Positions 1 through 12,664 are shown, counted from the stretch's first letter. The stretch: 64,000 nucleotides of DNA from Anisakis pegreffii (GCA_035041965.1 JAPYMA010002587.1:1-64000); one strand, 5' to 3'. Program-made: numbers and translations. The notes: a model not told the origin generated them from the letters alone.

Positions 1-11
1 TCTATGTATTA

Positions 12-452
12 ATCTATAGTGATACAACCTATACGAATGAGCGCCTCTCCGCTAGTTGAGATACCTTAAACAAAATAGCTGTATCTTCTCAAGAAAGCGA
101 AATCGCTCTAGAAAATATATGTTTTTCTGAAAGTAGAGATTCTAAGCAATCGAATGGTGCAAAGAAATTCATATGTTACCGGGCAAAGCTGAGGGTACTG
201 GTACCTTGAAGATTTTAACGCCTATATTGCTGTATTAATGTGTAACATTGATCTATAGTGATACAATGTGCATTGAATGAGTGCCTCCGCGCTAATTGAG
301 ATGGCTTTAGAAAAATAGCTATATCTCGTCAAGAAAGCAAAATCACTCGGAAAGATACATGTTTTTCTGAATTTGGAGATTCCGCTGGATCGACTGGTGT
401 ACAAATATTCATATGTTATTGGGCATACTTCAGGAGAAGGTAGGCTCGAAGA
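12..452. repeat. Diverged tandem repeat, two copies, period about 239 bp
   Basis: The block starting ATCTATAGTGATACAA at 12 recurs at 251, and matching landmarks (AATAGCT, CAAGAAAGC, TGTTTTTCTGA, TTCATATGTTA, a GGGCA motif) all recur about 239 bp later. The copies differ at many sites but show almost no net indels. The period is not a multiple of three and one copy has stops where the other is open, so I see no coding role. The left end may continue outside the window. Confidence 0.8.
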
Positions 453-479
453 TGGCAAACCGCATTTCATTAAGAAAAT

Positions 480-3400
480 ACCCTCAAAAGCGGAGGTATA
501 ATGCGTTCTGAATGATATTATACCTTATATTGCAATACAAGGTTGAATGCAGCGAGTACTTGTTTAGTACCTTCGACCATTCGGTTTCATCGATTTTGTG
601 AGTTGGGCAGAGGTCATGAAAAGGGCATAAAACAAGGTAAGGTGTTCGTGGTCAACAGTTTATAGTGCCTCTTCTTCATTTCTCCTTATCAAAAACCTTC
701 TCGTGGATACAATACGTGTTTGTGTATGTTCCAATATTATATTTACTGCGCAAAGTGGTGACGTCTTAAGGTCATTGAAGTATGCCATCACGAAAGTGCA
801 CTGCTCATCGATGCAAGATTGCATGATGACCGACCGATTGCAATCAACAAATCGTCATGTTCCCACCTTCTATTTACTTCACTCCCTGACGAGATACATG
901 CAAACTTCAATATCGATATCAATGAACGAGAGAAAGGAATTCATTCGACTTCCTTCCTTATGCTGTTCATTTGTCGCATAATATTGAACTGATGAACTGT
1001 AATGAACGCGTGTTCAGAATTTCTGCATTAATTATCTTATCGAATAATATTGGGTGCATTTTATGTGATAATGCGACTTATGTGTACGTATTATTATATT
1101 ATGCATTATTGTTGCAATTTTAGACTCACATTCTTATGAGTACTCATTACTTATATCGTATCATTTCATGATTTGAAATTTCATTGTTCTCTTTGATATT
1201 TTCCCATTGCTTCGCCTGTCCTATCATTGAATTCAGAAGATTTTTCAAACGTTTCTTTTGCTTCACAGCATTCGTTATCCGTCAACGTATTGTTCTTATG
1301 TATTTTTGTGTACTTCTTCTGTTTGATTTTGCGCATGTTCCATAGCATATTCCTTTCTTAGAGGGAACATATCGTGTTATTTTCGATGTTCCTCACGAAA
1401 CAATGAATCTTCTCGCATGTGACAGTCCATGTGTGGTTGTTACTGCCAGTTTGTGTTTATTGTGTCTCAGTTGTTGGCATAACATGTCGTTATGAGACTG
1501 TTACTTAAGAAGACTGCGGGAGGTATGTCCTGTTTTGGTCCAGTGGTTCACGTGAACATTTATGTATACATGTACACACAACCGTTAACTATCGCTGTAC
1601 ATGATTAGTAACCAATTACCGACTACTGTTAATTGTAAGGGTCGTGTTTAGCGCTCATGCATATATTTGAATTCGGAGTTCGAGTCCAAATATAAGTAAA
1701 AAGCTAAGGATAAGCTTGTACCTGAGCTTGAGACATAGCCTGAGACTAAATCTGACCCCAAATTAGACTAGAGACACTTCTTTCGCTAGTCTTTTAATAA
1801 TTCCGTTTGATTGCCTCTATATTAACAAATCACTATTGAATCTTATGATCAGTTAATCATTTTACAATCATTGTATCTTAACTCTATCATCTGTCGTTTC
1901 AGAAGAATGATATTTTGTTCCAGCTAGATTTATTGTTGGAAACAATAAACATCATTATTATGCAATTCAGCGTTCAATTGTGCTCACATTTCTAGACCAT
2001 TCATGCCAAAAATGTTCGTTTAATCTTTGCCTTCTAAAAAATGGAAATTGGGCAACTGGATTTGGTTTGTTCTCATTTCTGATTTGATTTAAATTGTGCA
2101 CAATGTGATCTATTGCAGTGGTTCATTGCCATTCTGATCATTTCTTTTTCGCACTCAGTCACAGAACCTGATTTGATTTTGTTGAAAGTTGTCAGCAAAC
2201 ATTTTTATCGCAATTGAAAAGCATCGCTGATGGTTGTCGTTTTCTGTGAAATAAATCAAGGAAAGAGCGACGATTTCATGAAAACATCATCTCGCTTCAA
2301 CGAAACTTCTTCAATTCAAACAAAACCTTAAACAAGTTTCGACGAAAAAAATGTACATGGCAGAAAATTTCCTTCGTTTGCAATTAGACAACTGTGGCTC
2401 GTAACCAGTGTGATGTATTCTAATTCGAATTGATCATCAGATTTTATGTTTCAATTTTGCTTTTAATTGTTTGGAATTACGATGATACTGAAAATGTTCA
2501 CCTGTGTGCCAATTAAGCGTGTGCATTACATCGCACTGTTGGAAAATCACCAATGCGTTCAGCACTAAAATTTTGTAATGAAGATTTTGGAATGTGAATA
2601 ATCAATCAATAGTTCGTGAATGTTTCTGAAATGTAACTGGAAAATGTTTTGAATTGCACGGAGACTGTATGATTTTTTAAATTAATACATTCGCACCTTG
2701 TTATTATCGTTATTATTGATCCGTTGACATTTTGATACCATCGATATTCGGCATTCAACGATTGAAGTACAAATGAAGACGTATTGAACAGATTCATTCC
2801 ATCAAACATGGACAGCAGCGCGCTATCGTTGCGTTTCGCTACGTAGAGCGCTACTGGATTCCGTGAATGCATATCTATCCACCCATCCGTCCAACAGTGC
2901 GTATAATCAATTCATATCAATCACTTTCAATAAGCCAGTCAAAATATCGATCTCAACACAGCTGTGCAATTATTTGTCACATTCAGTTAGCTATATCTAG
3001 TATTATTCGCATCAAATAATACTTTTTATAGTTATTCTACCAAATTTAATTGTTCGTCATATAATGAGAGTGAAGGATTGTTTGGGCTTGGTGTTTTCAT
3101 CGCATACTTTTCAAAAGACTTCAGTGTTCCCGAAACTGATTCCAACTCGATTTTTACTTCCAAGCTGTTCCAAGATCATTTGTGAAATTTTCTGCTGAGT
3201 GAATATTCTTATCGTGAATGCCGCATCTTCATTTCGGTATTGCATTATGTCTACGATGCATTTTATAATTGCTGTAAGCCCCGGGGGATAATAAATCAAA
3301 CAAACCGTCCACATTAATTGCTATAAGCGATCCGTCTCTCTCACACTAACTGTGGGGGTGGCTAATGAAATGATTCTGATCATGATGAAATGTTTCATAA

Positions 3401-4190
3401 TGTGATGGCCGTTGACTAATCCAATGAATTAGATACGTGAAATTTTTTATTTTCAGTAATTCATTTGCATTTGTAATTTTGTCTTAATTTTAGAGATGTA
3501 TTAATAAAGATCTTATCTTTATGATCTCATTCGTACTTCATTTTTACAAGATATCTGGTATTCGTTTCTGCTAAGTGTTCGTTTTGATTGCGTTGACTAT
3601 TCGTTAACTACACTTGCCATTCGTCGTTAATCGGTTGCATTCTTGATTGTTTAAAGTGGATCGTATTTTTTAATCTTAAAAAAAAACTGTTATTCGAATT
3701 CAGCATATAGTTTCCATACGTTAAACTCCTGCAATTGCAGTCGTATTTTAGCATTGTATTTCATTTTTGCAGTGCTGTTTGGAGAACAACTTTGCATTTT
3801 TTAAACCATTTTGTGGTCTTTTTCTCTAGTAATTGAACGACTTTTGCACACAGTGTAGATATTCTCATCTCGTATCGAAAAGATGATAGTTTCAATTGTT
3901 TTATCGTTCTTTCATATTGTTTACTTATTGTGCTGGTGATGAGTAGATAATGAAGCATTCTTATGTAATGAAATTGCATTTTTATCACGGTGGCACTTTT
4001 TACTGTCGCTCTGATATTTACATAACTTTATCGTTATGCATACAATGCAGTTCGTCACGCATATATTCACCGCAAAAATATGCAGCAAGTATTTGTTATT
4101 AATGCATATATTTACATGAATATATTATATGCTTGAGTGGATGGTCATTCAGCCCTAACTAATCTGGCACAGTTTTAGAGGGTATTTGCC
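480..4190. other. Non-coding stretch upstream of the kinase gene
   Basis: I see no convincing exon here. Short open frames occur but carry no recognisable motif or splice context. The kinase promoter and any far-upstream 5' exon would lie here. A short inverted-repeat element sits at 2814-2866. Confidence 0.5.
2814..2866. mobile_element. Short inverted-repeat element, TAGCG-rich (copy A)
   Basis: The stretch runs from CAGCAGCGCGCTATCG to GAGCGCTACTG, so its ends are imperfect inverted repeats (CAGCAGCGC against CAGTAGCGC read from the other side). A longer relative lies at 5855-5936. Size, terminal repeats and absence of coding capacity suggest a miniature non-autonomous DNA transposon; the family is not identified. 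Confidence 0.5.
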
Positions 4191-4235
4191 TGGGAGGTGA
4201 AAACGAAAACTGAAAGTGCTGTTGAAAGTTCAGAA

Positions 4236-5707
4236 ATGTTTCCGAATTTTTTCGGAACGAACGGTGAGGAGGCGATGGAGACATGTGAGGATCGTCGTAT
4301 CTCGATCACGCTTCAGTTCGGTTCACATAAAGATTTGATTGTTCTGGAACGAACTGATTCGCCTCAGGTGCGGTGCCAGATTCACTGCTTTGATCAAGTG
4401 CAATTCATTTTTGCTTGTTGATTGCTATCGACATCATCGTTCTTATCAAAATCATCATTATCACATAATATCAAGTGTCTCAAAGAAGACACTCTCTTAA
4501 CTGCATAATTAATCAACTGATCAATTCACAGGTGTTTGAGTCGTTTCGTAATCGTGCACGGTTATTGGCTGAGAAACAATTCGACGGCAAGTTGAGTGGT
4601 GCCGGCGAGTTGCACCTCTTCAGACATGACTACAATTCACCAAATATGTTACAACATCTCACTTGTCTCAGTCAATTGGTTTACAATTTTGCTGTCATCC
4701 TTTGATCACTCCTCTATACGCTAATCATTTCACTTATCAATCCTACCAGCAAAAATTACCAACCTTATCAATCTACAACTGACTAAGTCCTCTTATCAGA
4801 GACATGCTTTGCATCTTATCAGTAATTCCCACTTTATCAGTTCAGAAATCTTATCACTAACAACATGTCCATCTCATCAGTAACGAAAGTTCGAATGGAA
4901 CTGCAAGAAGTGTATTATGTTTAGGATAATGGAAGTGTCGTCGAAGTGATAATGATCGATCGAAATGAACGGCCAACCCGACCTCACGTACTATCAGTGT
5001 GCTCTTATAAAACACCAACTTTCTGTGATTATTGCGGTGAAATACTGGTTGGGTTGATCAAGCAAGGATTGCAGTGTGCTAAATGCAGGTACTGGCTGCA
5101 GCAATTCTGAGTTCAACATATGATATGTTTCGTTGACGTACATCCCAATAGCACTCATTACGTATACGAGTGAAGGCTGTTCAGACGTCGTTACATTAGA
5201 CAATATAACTCAAAGTTGACTGTTTGGCAGTGACGAGATTTATTCCAAAACTCTCTCATTGATCGCAATCTTACTAACAATAATCTTATCGTAATCTTAC
5301 CCACACCCATACATGAAATTATCAGCTGAAGAAAGATTCAAAGGCTGACATTAACTGCACGTAATATGAGTGAAACGCTGCAAGAAGCATTATGCAACCT
5401 TTCAGCATATTTATTCCTCTAATTCTTTTGTTTGTTTCAGATGTAATTTCCACAAGAAATGTGCATTTGCACCGCGAAATAATTGTGCCAAGAACAATAT
5501 TCAACTGCATCGAAACGCACCAACAGGTGCTTAACAGTGTCATTCATTCTCAAACAATAGCACATATTCATTCTCGTCGATTTATCTGAATCTCTTTTTC
5601 AGTGAACAAAAAATGTTGAATAGGCGTAAATTTCCAAGAATACCTGGCAGAAAACTTTTATTGATCGCAATGTTGATGAACATTTTTGAAACAAAAAACG
5701 TATCGCT

Positions 5708-5774
<67 letters not shown>

Positions 5775-8708
5775 AGCTCGTTGCAATTACAATAATTCAT
5801 CAATTCCAAATGCATAATTTGATCCATGAATTGGTTTCGAACTCGGTGTTTTACAGAGATGGACAGTAGCGCGCTATCACTGCTAGCGAAATAAGCTTTT
5901 CGCTAAGTAGCCATAGTGTGCTACTGGAGTTTTACACGAACTTATCAAATAATCTATCGTTGTAGTAGAACGAAACAGTCACCTCATCGCCATACAATGA
6001 TAATCGTCTTCATACTACAAATTAACCGTTAATAAAACCATTTCACAAAGAATAATACGCAAACTCAGTCTCTATTCAATGCATTCTCGTAGTTCAGATG
6101 ATGCAGCCTGTGCGCAAAGCTCAGCATTCCAATTACCGCATACACTCGCTGTTCATAACTACAAAACATTAACCGTTTGTAAAGTTTGTGATAAAGTGTT
6201 GATTGGTTTGATGAAGCAAGGATTACGATGCCGCGATTGTAAGGTAAAAGCACTACATATATAACTTGCCCAACAAGATTTCTGATGTCAAAATATTCAC
6301 ATTGACCAGGAGGACTTCTTAGATATGACGAGTCGTCAAATTTCTCGATATGAATTACAAAATGATGTGCCCAGTAATCAAGTCCTACCCAACAGAGTCA
6401 GCTCTTAAATTTCTACTGCACAGCTTACGTCCACTCGGTGGTAACAATGTTTTCCTTGTAACTTGAAGTAAGACTTTCCCTGTGTCAAATTATCCTCATT
6501 CATTTTCGTCAAATTTACGAAACTTAACTTATTATTAAGTGACAGTTGATTTGGAATTGAAATCAATCAAGCGAAACTGAATCTCTCAACGCGAGATGAC
6601 AAGTGTGCTGTTGATTCATCATTGCACACGATCCCTTACTACCGAGTGGATTTGAACCACTAATCTTTCAGTTAACATCTGAACGCGCTACTGACTCCAC
6701 CACGAAAGCTGCAGTGATGTGCTTTTAATCAGATCACAGGGACAGCCAGTTAATTTTACCCAAAACCTAATCACTTACAGGTAAATGTCCATAAGAAATG
6801 TGCTCCAAATTTGCCGCTGAATTGCCAAGTAGCCGATGGATCAGTCACTCCATCGTTCGACCAAATGAGTGTCAGCGATGGTACTTCACTGCTTTCTGCA
6901 TCTACGAATGATGAAAATTTAGCCGAAGACTCGATGATTCCACTCTCACGTCTTCCTGGTAACGTACCTGAAGCCACTAATCAACCATGATTGAAAGTAT
7001 TCCACAACTCAGTTTCTAATGACATAATCAGTTCCTAACGTAAACTTGAAGTCTCTCTGGTGCATTGTCAGGTTATTTAGATCAGTTTCTCCAAGAAAAC
7101 TACTCAATGCTAACGTTTCCCTTCACTTTGTATTGCCTAATACAATTTTAAGATTATATTCATAATTTACTATTCAGCGTTATGGTTGACGGTTGGTCAT
7201 AGATCATCAGACTGCACTTTTTTGTTTACTTCCGTATGTGACAAAGAGTGAATGTGACACCTTTAAGACCGTTGCGGTCATACTGCACTCTTGAGAAGTT
7301 CCAAAATTACAGGTCAAGCCTCATGTCGAACGGGTAATCGTGCATCACTAGCTGAAGGCTGGATGATACATTTCATGTTGGATCAACCCGAACGTCGTCT
7401 CAGGCACTACTGGATACTAACCGGAGGTGCTATCAATATGTACAACGAATACAATGATGGTTAGTTGGCATGTTGTCACTGTCGCAACAGATCAAGCAAA
7501 TGACAAACATTCATTAATGGTGTATGTCATGGGGAATAGTCAAGATTGTGATTGCTATTAGGCCCTAATAAAATTAAGTGTTGCAGGTGTCAATCCACAT
7601 CGTGTCTACCGTACAATCCCGTTAGGTGAAATTGTAATTCTTGTACCTTATGAAGGTCCTCCAGTTCATTCAAGGTTGATCTTGCTTTCAATCCATCACC
7701 TCTCTATTATTATCCATTATGGTATCTTTCATATTTAACTGAAATGGAATACTTCGAACTTGGTACTTCATTGCAATCATTATGATACTGTCATATTTAT
7801 GTTTGCTTTTCCAATTATTTTGCAATTTAGTTAAGGAATGATAACATAATGTAAATATAATGTAAAGAAGTATTTCTTGGTTCGATTTCAGTTATCCACC
7901 ACATTGTTTCGAGATAAGAACAATGTCGAATATGGTCTATTGTGTGGGCGAGAATTTGGATTCGTATATAGGACCTCCAACCAAAGTGCCGCGCCATACA
8001 AGCGGTAAAGCGAATGCGAACGCACAAATGTGGTTTCAGGTTCTTACTCACTGCTTCATTTTTGAAATTCCTCAAAAAAATTTTTCCGTTTTGTTGCAAA
8101 ACCAAACCTAATTTTGTCATTTTCACTCACAACTTTAGCTGTCTTGTTTTTCTGAAAGACAAAACCCCAACGAGTTCGCACTGATTCAATGAGCCATCAT
8201 TTCGAAATCTGATGACGCTCACTACAAAAACTCCTTTTCAAAATCCACTAAACTCTATGTGATAGTAAGTCGAATTCAAGGCATTACAACAAGCCCTGCA
8301 ACCACCGCCCTCACGCCATGATACATCAAATATGGAGCCAGCCCTACAGTTTACAGAGCTTTATCAGGTATTCATCTAGCCCTGTCGGTCATCACTCGCA
8401 ATACAATCTGTTCTCATTTCATATCAATGCTCTAATCCGAATAATAATAATAATAATACGGCAGTCACACATATTCAATGCTTTCAGATTCTGAGTGATC
8501 AAACACTGGGTTCAGGACAATTCGGTACCGTCTACGGTGGTGTTCACAGACAGAGTGGACGAGAAGTTGCGGTTAAGGTATTGTCCACCTTTCATAGCAT
8601 TGCTTTTCAGCTAACCCACATTCGATAAGGAGTACAGCGAACCCCCATTTTAAGTGCACGAAAATTTAAAGTGCTTTCACCAGTAACAAAACCTACTCCG
8701 CTCCCGGT

Positions 8709-8739
<31 letters not shown>

Positions 8740-11048
8740 ACCGAACTCACTAACCGATTGCGCCACGGAAGCCACATACGAAATTCTTGTGCATCCATAA
8801 GAACGAAGGAACAATCCAATTCTGAATTCTACTTCAGTGCTTCGTCCGGATCAAGCTTTTAAAGCAGAATTTACAGTTCGGCAGTTCATAAATCTACTGT
8901 TTCACGATGATCATTCCATGATAAAGTATGAATAAGAGCGATAAAAAAATTGCGAAAAGATTGACTAACGAATTTAAGGTAATAGCAAAAGATCATTTCT
9001 CAAAAAAGTCGTCGACTGGAGTGGAAACTTTGCGAAGTGAAGTGGCGATACTGCAGTCGATAAGTCATTCTGGTATAATACGGCTGGAATCGATGTTTGA
9101 GACAAAAAATAAAATTTTTGTGGTGATGGAGAAAATGAATGGCGATATGTTGGAAATGATCTTGAGTCAGGTATGAAATCTGTAACGTAGTCTTTCTCCT
9201 TTAAATTTGCATAATCACACCAAGACAGTAGCATTAACGATCAGTTCGCAAATTCAAAACATCGTTTTTTGTTAATGCTATTGCCTTGGTTCAGTCACGC
9301 AACTTTGAGCTATTATAAAACGATTACGTCTGAGAATCATCGCGTGGTGCTATGAGACGCGGACATTGTGATCAGAATAGAATAATAGTAAGAACTGGGT
9401 AGTGAACTTGGAGGTTTGAATTATTTACAGTAAGAAATGATATGAGCAATAAGAATATACTGGACTTAAGGGTAGTTTGAATCAAAGATGGATGAGTGAT
9501 TAGTTTGAGGATGTTGAGGAATGATATAAGAACACTTAGTTGACATGATCAGTCAGTTGGATATGCGAGCGTGACACGTTAGGTTCGAATAGGACAGTTT
9601 CGAAGATTAGGTAGTTAATGATTGCGAGTCTGGAAATGATGTGAATTGCGACACCATGTAACGATTCTTCGGCTTAATCATTTTATTTCAAACTTGTGTA
9701 GTTGAACCACACAATTCAAATCAACAGTAATAGTAATAAGTATCATTTAACAATACGTAGTAACAGTATCATTCAATAATATATGCAACGAAAATAGTAG
9801 ATGATAATGTAGTTAGGCTTTTTGGTGATCACCACATTAGCTAGTTTGTTATGAAAAGGGGAATTAATTTTTTTTTGAGGCTGCCGGAAGATTGGACGAA
9901 CGAACGACAAGATATCTGATAATGCAAATCTTAAGTGCGCTTAAATACTTACACTCAAAAGGTATCGCGCATTGCGATCTCAAACCAGAAAATGTTCTTC
10001 TGTCAGACTTGGTGGATGCGTTCCCGCAAACGAAACTGTGTGACTTCGGTTATGCGAGATTCATTGGTGATGCACAGTTCAGGTGAATTTCCGACTCGAA
10101 GCTTATCTTATTTCGTATCAGATTGTGTCATTGCTGAAAGTTATCGTTATTACAGGAAAACAATCGTTGGAACACCAGCCTATCTTGCCCCTGAAGTGCT
10201 ACAGAAAAGAGGTTTGTTGTTGTCTTAAGATTGTTTCATAAATGTATAAATTTTAGTAGACTGAGGATTACGATGAATTACAGGTTACAATAAATCATTG
10301 GATATGTGGTCAGTGGGTGTGATTATCTATGTGACACTCAGTGGAACTTTTCCGTTCAACGACGGTGAAGAGATCTCAGAACAGATTCAAAATGCCGCAT
10401 TTATGTTTCCGGCTGAACCATGGAAACAAATATCGAGAAGTGCCATAGATCTCATCCAACGGCTGCTTAAAGTTCAGGTGAACCGTATTTATTTGAATGC
10501 AAACAGTCAACATTTGAAACAATTGCACCAGTCCAACGCAGAAAGATTTTCAACAAAAAAAAACTGTTCTTAATGTCGATTCCTTGGCAACATTTTTGCG
10601 AAAGATAAGCCCTAAAACTGTTAAAATGCATCCTATCGAAGATATTATAATAGATGGTGATGTCCACCCTCATTCTCATAAAATCACCTGGATCGCGTAG
10701 ATTCGTTGGCTGACCATATACGTCTGAGCCTGACAGATGCTTAGATATGTAATTGCTTAACTGCAAATGAGAATTTCATGAAAGTGATAAAATATATATT
10801 CTGTAAAATTTTCCGTTTTGCAGATTGAGCAACGTTTAACGATAGACGAATGCTTGGCACATGAATGGCTACAAGGTGCACAGGTATATTTGGATCTCAG
10901 GAAGTTGGAGCTGAGGCTTGGCTGTGAACGTTATCTCACTTCGGAACAAGACGACATTCGTTATAGTCAATATTTGATGGAACATGGTCTTATACCGGCA
11001 TCAGCCACAGAAAAACTGAACACATCCACAATAGCGATCACAAACTGA
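4236..11048 (+). CDS. dkf-1: Protein kinase D, DKF-1-like serine/threonine kinase (16 exons)
   Basis: Exons 4236-4367, 4532-4678, 4925-5088, 5441-5526, 6098-6243, 6781-6958, 7313-7459, 7587-7674, 7892-8039, 8281-8367, 8488-8577, 8979-9170, 9880-10082, 10156-10211, 10284-10477 and 10824-11048 join in frame to about 760 residues. Order: ubiquitin-like N-terminus ([11 protein letters not shown]), two diacylglycerol/phorbol-ester C1 zinc fingers (about 114-163 and 190-240, [12 protein letters not shown] then HKKC), a PH domain (about 285-412), then the kinase (from about 441: [13 protein letters not shown] lysine, [24 protein letters not shown]). PKDs act downstream of DAG and novel PKCs. The activation loop has a single phosphorylatable site (FRKTIVGT) where vertebrate PKDs have two serines. 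C. elegans DKF-1 is likewise known to rely on one activation-loop threonine, and its length is similar. The start is uncertain: the frame is open upstream of 4236 after a possible acceptor near 4172, and AAGTTCAG just before the ATG could be a trans-splice site. Confidence 0.93.
4734..4856 (-). promoter_or_regulatory. Cluster of six TGATAA (GATA-factor) motifs in kinase intron 2
   Basis: TTATCA, the reverse complement of TGATAA, occurs at 4734, 4765, 4793, 4816, 4834 and 4851, all in one orientation within 123 bp. A further copy lies at 4445. TGATAA is the site favoured by endodermal GATA factors such as ELT-2 in C. elegans. The cluster could be an intestinal enhancer or merely a decayed short tandem repeat; spacing is irregular (31, 28, 23, 18, 17 bp), which fits either. 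Confidence 0.45.
5704..5777 (-). tRNA. tRNA-Asn (GTT), intact, inside a kinase intron on the opposite strand
   Basis: Read on the minus strand the sequence folds as a complete cloverleaf. The acceptor arms GCTTCCG and CGGGAGC pair fully (one G-T). The D stem is GCGC/GCGC, the anticodon stem TTCGG/CCGAA encloses CTGTTAA with anticodon GTT, and the T arm is GGTGG-TTCAAGC-CCACC. A run of six T follows a few bases 3', as expected for RNA polymerase III termination. A- and B-box promoters are internal. It lies in the intron between kinase exons 4 and 5. Confidence 0.95.
5855..5936. mobile_element. Short inverted-repeat element, TAGCG-rich (copy B)
   Basis: The segment CAGAGATGGACAGTAGCGCG... to ...CATAGTGTGCTACTG resembles copy A at 2814-2866 and has imperfect terminal inverted repeats (CAGTAGC at both ends). 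It contains TAGCGAAATA and CGCTAAGTAG, also inverted. It sits about 80 bp from the intact tRNA-Asn in the same intron. The CAGAGATG end resembles the end of the element at 46297, suggesting related non-autonomous DNA transposons. Confidence 0.5.
6637..6709 (-). pseudogene. Decayed tRNA-Asn-like copy (GTT anticodon retained)
   Basis: The minus strand aligns along its length to the tRNA-Asn at 5704-5777 but with many substitutions. The anticodon arm TTCAG-ATGTTAA-CTGAA and T arm AGTGG-TTCAAAT-CCACT still pair with compensated changes. The acceptor stem has a T-T mismatch and G-T pairs, and the D stem is disrupted. No T-run terminator follows closely. It is probably a tRNA pseudogene; paired changes in two stems leave some chance of a divergent functional tRNA. 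It lies in the kinase intron after the C1B exon. Confidence 0.75.
8699..8772 (-). pseudogene. Second tRNA-Asn (GTT) copy, slightly degenerate
   Basis: This minus-strand copy differs from the intact tRNA at only a few positions. Acceptor and anticodon stems pair perfectly and the anticodon is GTT. The D stem has a G-A mismatch (GCGC against GTGA) and the T stem has a G-A mismatch (GGTGG against CCAAC). A run of four T follows within about ten bases, so transcription is possible. It is either a young pseudogene or a low-scoring functional gene. It lies in the intron separating the two exons of the kinase ATP-binding lobe. Confidence 0.7.
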
Positions 11049-12664
11049 CTTATTGAACAGTTGAAATTCAATTCGTAAAACACCTCATCAAATAATAACA
11101 ATGAGTAATCTGTTAGAAAATGAGTAAAGAATGCCATTCTGCTGTACATATTCACTGAACGTTGTGCATTTCAGATTCGAATGAATATCGCTAATAAAAC
11201 ATTTTCGTATTATTGTCCTTTCTACTGCATAACAAGAGTGTATTGGATGGTTAACATACTAATGGAATTTAGCGCTTTAAGGAAATTCAGCAACATATTT
11301 ACTGTTCAGATAGCAACAAATGTGTGCAATTCAATTTTGTGAAGGAATTGTGAGCTGCTGTGCAAACCTGAGAACACGTCTTGTTTGAATATGATACTTT
11401 CGATAATGCTATAGTAATTTTCGCACTGGAGACAGCTAAATTTGATTGAAACTCAACCAAGTTCAGTTTTATCTTCATATTTATTCAAAAACTTACGTTT
11501 CACCTCATTATCAGCCAACCAATGCGTTGCGCTATCGCAGATGCACATATCAAATGTACATGAGTTGCTAACTGCAGTTCATTAGTATCTAGTGATACTT
11601 GGAACACAGTTTCTTGTAGTATCTTCAACAAACACATTCTTTGTGATAACGCTGTTCAACAAAAATAATTTGAATTATAAGATACTGGAATTTCCATTAC
11701 ACTTTCACTTTCTTCACTGTTATCAACAGATCATTTGATTGACAGTGCCTTATCAATACTTCTGTTACACACAAGGTAACTTCTTATTTATTTAGCAACA
11801 ACATTCTCTTCTCATACGTTCAAGAAAATCATCTATCCCACATGATTTCTTTATAAATGAATCTTTCAGTTTCGCATAGTTCATTTTTCTTTCAAGTGAT
11901 GTTTACGAACTAAATCGTTCATATGCGAATGATAAATTGCTCATTTCAAGTTTATACTTCTTTGGTATTGATATATTCTGTTCATTTATATGCCGAAATG
12001 TACCTATTCATTATATCGACGTGTATAGAGCTATAATTCCATGAAGGCCTACTCTCTAGAAAAGTGATATTAAGATGATGGTCACTGGCTTGTGACATTT
12101 TGAACATCTTCAGTGATGCACCTACCTGGGTTGTATGTTTTTCGATGAGAGGTTATTGCCACAAGGTAACTCATAATACTCCATTGAAGATGATTAATGC
12201 CGTTCACAAATAATACAATTTTGTTTCGATGATCATTTCTTGCTCACATTCGATATTGATCGATCAGACAATTTGCTAATCATTTATTATTCTTCATAAA
12301 CTTTATAGGAGTTATAAGTTGAATTCGTTTTCTGACTATTATTCCTATGCAACGAGATAATTCTTCAAATTATTATCCTTCATCTAATATATTTTACGTA
12401 CTGCTGCAATCATTTGATGATTTAATGAAGAAGTCCTTAAAATTTTTGAAGTTACCAAATCTATTTCGATTCTTAATTCGTGACAATCTGTATTTGACTT
12501 TACTAACTAAGAATGATCTATTGTCCGTAAGAACGATATAAACACAAATTCGTCCAATTATGATAGTCATTTATTTGTGTCACTTTCACAGTGTGTCGTT
12601 TTTTCCGATAATTTTGATTGCATTTGTGATATAATCGTCAACAAATTTCAGACATTGTTAGCGA
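11049..12664. other. Spacer between kinase and UGT genes
   Basis: No exon is recognised. A canonical AATAAA at 11193-11198 lies about 145 bp after the kinase stop and is the likely poly(A) signal. The rest is AT-rich and presumably holds the promoter of the downstream UGT gene. Confidence 0.5.

Noticed and set aside
703..981. 92-codon plus-strand frame near the window start
   Set aside because: No motif and no splice or promoter context; consistent with chance in this composition.
5582..5827. Open frames on both strands over 5582-5827 and 8607-8862 with peptides such as [19 protein letters not shown]
   Set aside because: These are translations of the tRNA-Asn sequences, a well-known source of spurious proteins.
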